From S012-113 sp965368405 (GTDB taxonomy: Bacteria; Bacteroidota; Bacteroidia; Cytophagales; Cyclobacteriaceae): a stretch of 63,317 bases of DNA. Where the stretch lies: contig CBDUMS010000006.1 of assembly GCA_965368405.1 (NCBI GenBank), positions 1-63,317 of the forward strand, given 5' to 3'. Of the stretch, positions 61,922 to 63,317 are shown in pieces. The position numbers and the translations under genes are program-made. Numbering within the stretch: position 1 is the first letter of the stretch; each line of letters starts with the position of its first letter. The notes under the pieces are model-generated. The model was given only the letters and a program-made list of their open reading frames with translations, searched no databases and was not told the origin of the DNA.

Positions 61922-63317
61922 GTACAACACTAGCAATTAATACCAAGATTTCTAATCCCTTTCCCGGATTACGGGCCTTTCACATGGACGAGAGTCACCT
62001 CTTCTTTGGTCGTGAAGGCCAAACCGATGAGGTTCTGATGAAACTTTCCGACCATCGCTTTGTTGGCGTTATTGGTCCTTCGGGTTCAGGTAAGTCGTCG
62101 TTTGTATACTGTGGCGTGCTCCCTATTCTATATGGTGGCTTTATGGCTAATGCAGGACCCAATTGGGATGTAATCGTGGCTCGCCCGGGTAATAATCCTA
62201 TCGGAAACCTTGCTGAAGCGATTTTAGAGCAGGATCCAGAGTATATTAATGCTGAAGAGGCCGATCGCAAGGTAAAAAAGACCATTCTTACCACCTTAAT
62301 GAAAAGTAGTTCGCTAGGACTTGTTGAGGCTATTAAACAGGTAAAGAAAGTCACCAATAAGAATTACCTTATCCTCATTGACCAGTTCGAGGAACTGTTT
62401 CGCTTTAAAGACAGCGAGACATCGGATGCCAGTTCATTAAATGAGACCTTGAATTTTATCAACCTGCTGATGCAGGGAATTAATAACGAGGAGACTCCTA
62501 TTTATGTAACCATAACGATGCGCTCCGATTTTATTGGAGAATGTGCCCAGTTCGCTGAATTAACCAAAAAGATCAACGATAGTCATTATTTAATCCCACA
62601 ACTTACCCGCGACCAGAAGCGAAGAGCTGTCGAAGGCCCAGTGGCCGTAGGTGGTGGCGAAATTGCTCCACGCTTAGTTCAGCGTTTACTAAATGATTTA
62701 GGCGATAATCCCGATCAGTTGCCTATTCTGCAGCACTCGTTAATGCGAACCTGGGATTTCTGGACTAAGAATCGTGAAGGCGATGAAATTGTTGACTTAA
62801 AGCATTATGAAGCCATTGGCACCATGGCCGAAGCTCTTTCAATGCACGCCAACGAGGCCTATGATGAGCTTACCGATGAGCAACGTTTTATATGCGGAGT
62901 GCTTTTTAAGACAATTACTGAAAAGCGTGGCGAAAGTTTTGGTATCCGGCGCCCTACCCGCTTGGGTGAGATTGCAGCCATTGCCGATGTTTCGGTAGAA
63001 GAAGTTGCTGAAGTTATTGAGAAATTCAGTGAGCCGGGACGTTCGCTCTTAATGCCACCGGTGGGTAAACCGCTGGAAGATAATACCATGATCGACATCT
63101 CGCACGAAAGTTTGATGCGGATCTGGGTAAGGCTAAAGAACTGGGTTGATGAAGAAGCCGAGTCTATTAATATGTACTTGCGCCTGGCTGAGGCAGCAGC
63201 AATGCACCAGGCCGGTAAAGGAGGATTATGGCGACCACCAGATTTGCAATTAGCCCTTAACTGGCAGATTAAACACAAACCTACCTTGGTTTGGGGCCAG
63301 CGTTACGATTCAGCTTA
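61918..63317 (+). CDS. STAND-class NTPase (nSTAND1-like), 3' end outside window
   Basis: An open frame of 466 codons runs off the window edge. It starts ATGAGT overlapping the previous stop and encodes NPFPGLRAFHMDESHLFFGR (13-32), typical of nSTAND1 proteins, Walker A GPSGSGKS (53-60), Walker B LILIDQFEELF (151-161), TMRSDFIGECAQF (200-212, sensor), LPILQHSLMRTW (268-279) and DISHESLMRIWVRLK (393-407, winged-helix part). Proteins of this class usually carry C-terminal WD40 or TPR repeats as sensors, so more sequence is expected. They act as NTP-driven switches that oligomerise on a trigger. Co-transcribed with the TIR-like and transporter genes. Confidence 0.88.
   Translation, partial: MSTTLAINTKISNPFPGLRAFHMDESHLFFGREGQTDEVLMKLSDHRFVGVIGPSGSGKSSFVYCGVLPILYGGFMANAGPNWDVIVARPGNNPIGNLAEAILEQDPEYINAEEADRKVKKTILTTLMKSSSLGLVEAIKQVKKVTNKNYLILIDQFEELFRFKDSETSDASSLNETLNFINLLMQGINNEETPIYVTITMRSDFIGECAQFAELTKKINDSHYLIPQLTRDQKRRAVEGPVAVGGGEIAPRLVQRLLNDLGDNPDQLPILQHSLMRTWDFWTKNREGDEIVDLKHYEAIGTMAEALSMHANEAYDELTDEQRFICGVLFKTITEKRGESFGIRRPTRLGEIAAIADVSVEEVAEVIEKFSEPGRSLLMPPVGKPLEDNTMIDISHESLMRIWVRLKNWVDEEAESINMYLRLAEAAAMHQAGKGGLWRPPDLQLALNWQIKHKPTLVWGQRYDSA

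Noticed and set aside
62859..63278. Minus-strand open frame inside the STAND NTPase gene
   Set aside because: It is antisense to clear nSTAND1 motifs, has low-complexity Ser-rich translation and no start context.

Overview
The window looks like the chromosome of a free-living, probably aquatic member of the Bacteroidota, most likely of the order Cytophagales. The evidence is lineage-typical gene content: a type IX secretion C-terminal domain, DUF5916 and DUF4251 proteins, glutamine synthetase III, a reg_prop/Y_Y_Y sensor kinase, a YtcJ-like amidohydrolase lipoprotein and several small outer-membrane beta-barrels. The DNA is AT-leaning, Shine-Dalgarno sequences are nearly absent, and matches to the Bacteroidota -7 promoter element TAnnTTTG recur upstream of genes. 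I see no rRNA, tRNA, CRISPR array, insertion sequence, integrase or prophage. The genus call is inference.

Layout. 1-12336: a secreted BNR/sortilin-like protein, a lipoprotein, a three-gene minus-strand operon (amidohydrolase, a 44-aa membrane peptide, a D-threonine aldolase-like PLP enzyme), a beta-barrel, a DUF885 lipoprotein and a large periplasmic-propeller histidine kinase. 12372-16789: a translation operon on the minus strand, TPR lipoprotein-thrS-infC-rpmI-rplT, in which infC starts at AUU behind a rare strong Shine-Dalgarno; it ends in a clear terminator. 16865-27815: an MsbA-like ABC exporter, a beta-barrel, a thioredoxin-like protein, a giant AsmA-like protein split by a one-base frameshift, a DUF5916 protein, a phosphodiesterase and a lysine-rich histone-H1-like protein. 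28489-36759: hisS-hutH-T9SS cargo-ybaB-GT2 in one tight run, then pspC and an OmpA/TPR lipoprotein. 36781-39801: a GT2-PAP2-GT39 operon that looks like polyprenyl-phosphate sugar transfer. 39858-45545: a beta-barrel, a thioredoxin, TerC, an SLC12-like permease, a 39-aa membrane peptide and an SPFH-Arc-zinc ribbon trio. 45676-57240: leuS, a DUF6268 barrel, a CopD-like membrane protein, a dihaem cytochrome c, glnN, a DUF4251 protein, a sirtuin lacking the usual zinc cysteines, menC and queA.

The most interesting stretch is 57241-63317. A perfect TGTGA-N6-TCACA palindrome lies upstream of a three-gene operon: a nucleotide-translocase-like membrane protein carrying HEAT-like repeats and a C-terminal cyclic-nucleotide-binding-like domain; a 484-aa protein built from TIR-like and DUF4062-like modules; and a STAND-class NTPase (nSTAND1 type) that overlaps the second gene by 4 nt and runs off the window edge. 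Genes of this kind are known from prokaryotic conflict and programmed-death systems. This particular combination, with a transporter/cNMP-sensor subunit and a possibly catalytically dead TIR, is the best candidate here for an undescribed system.
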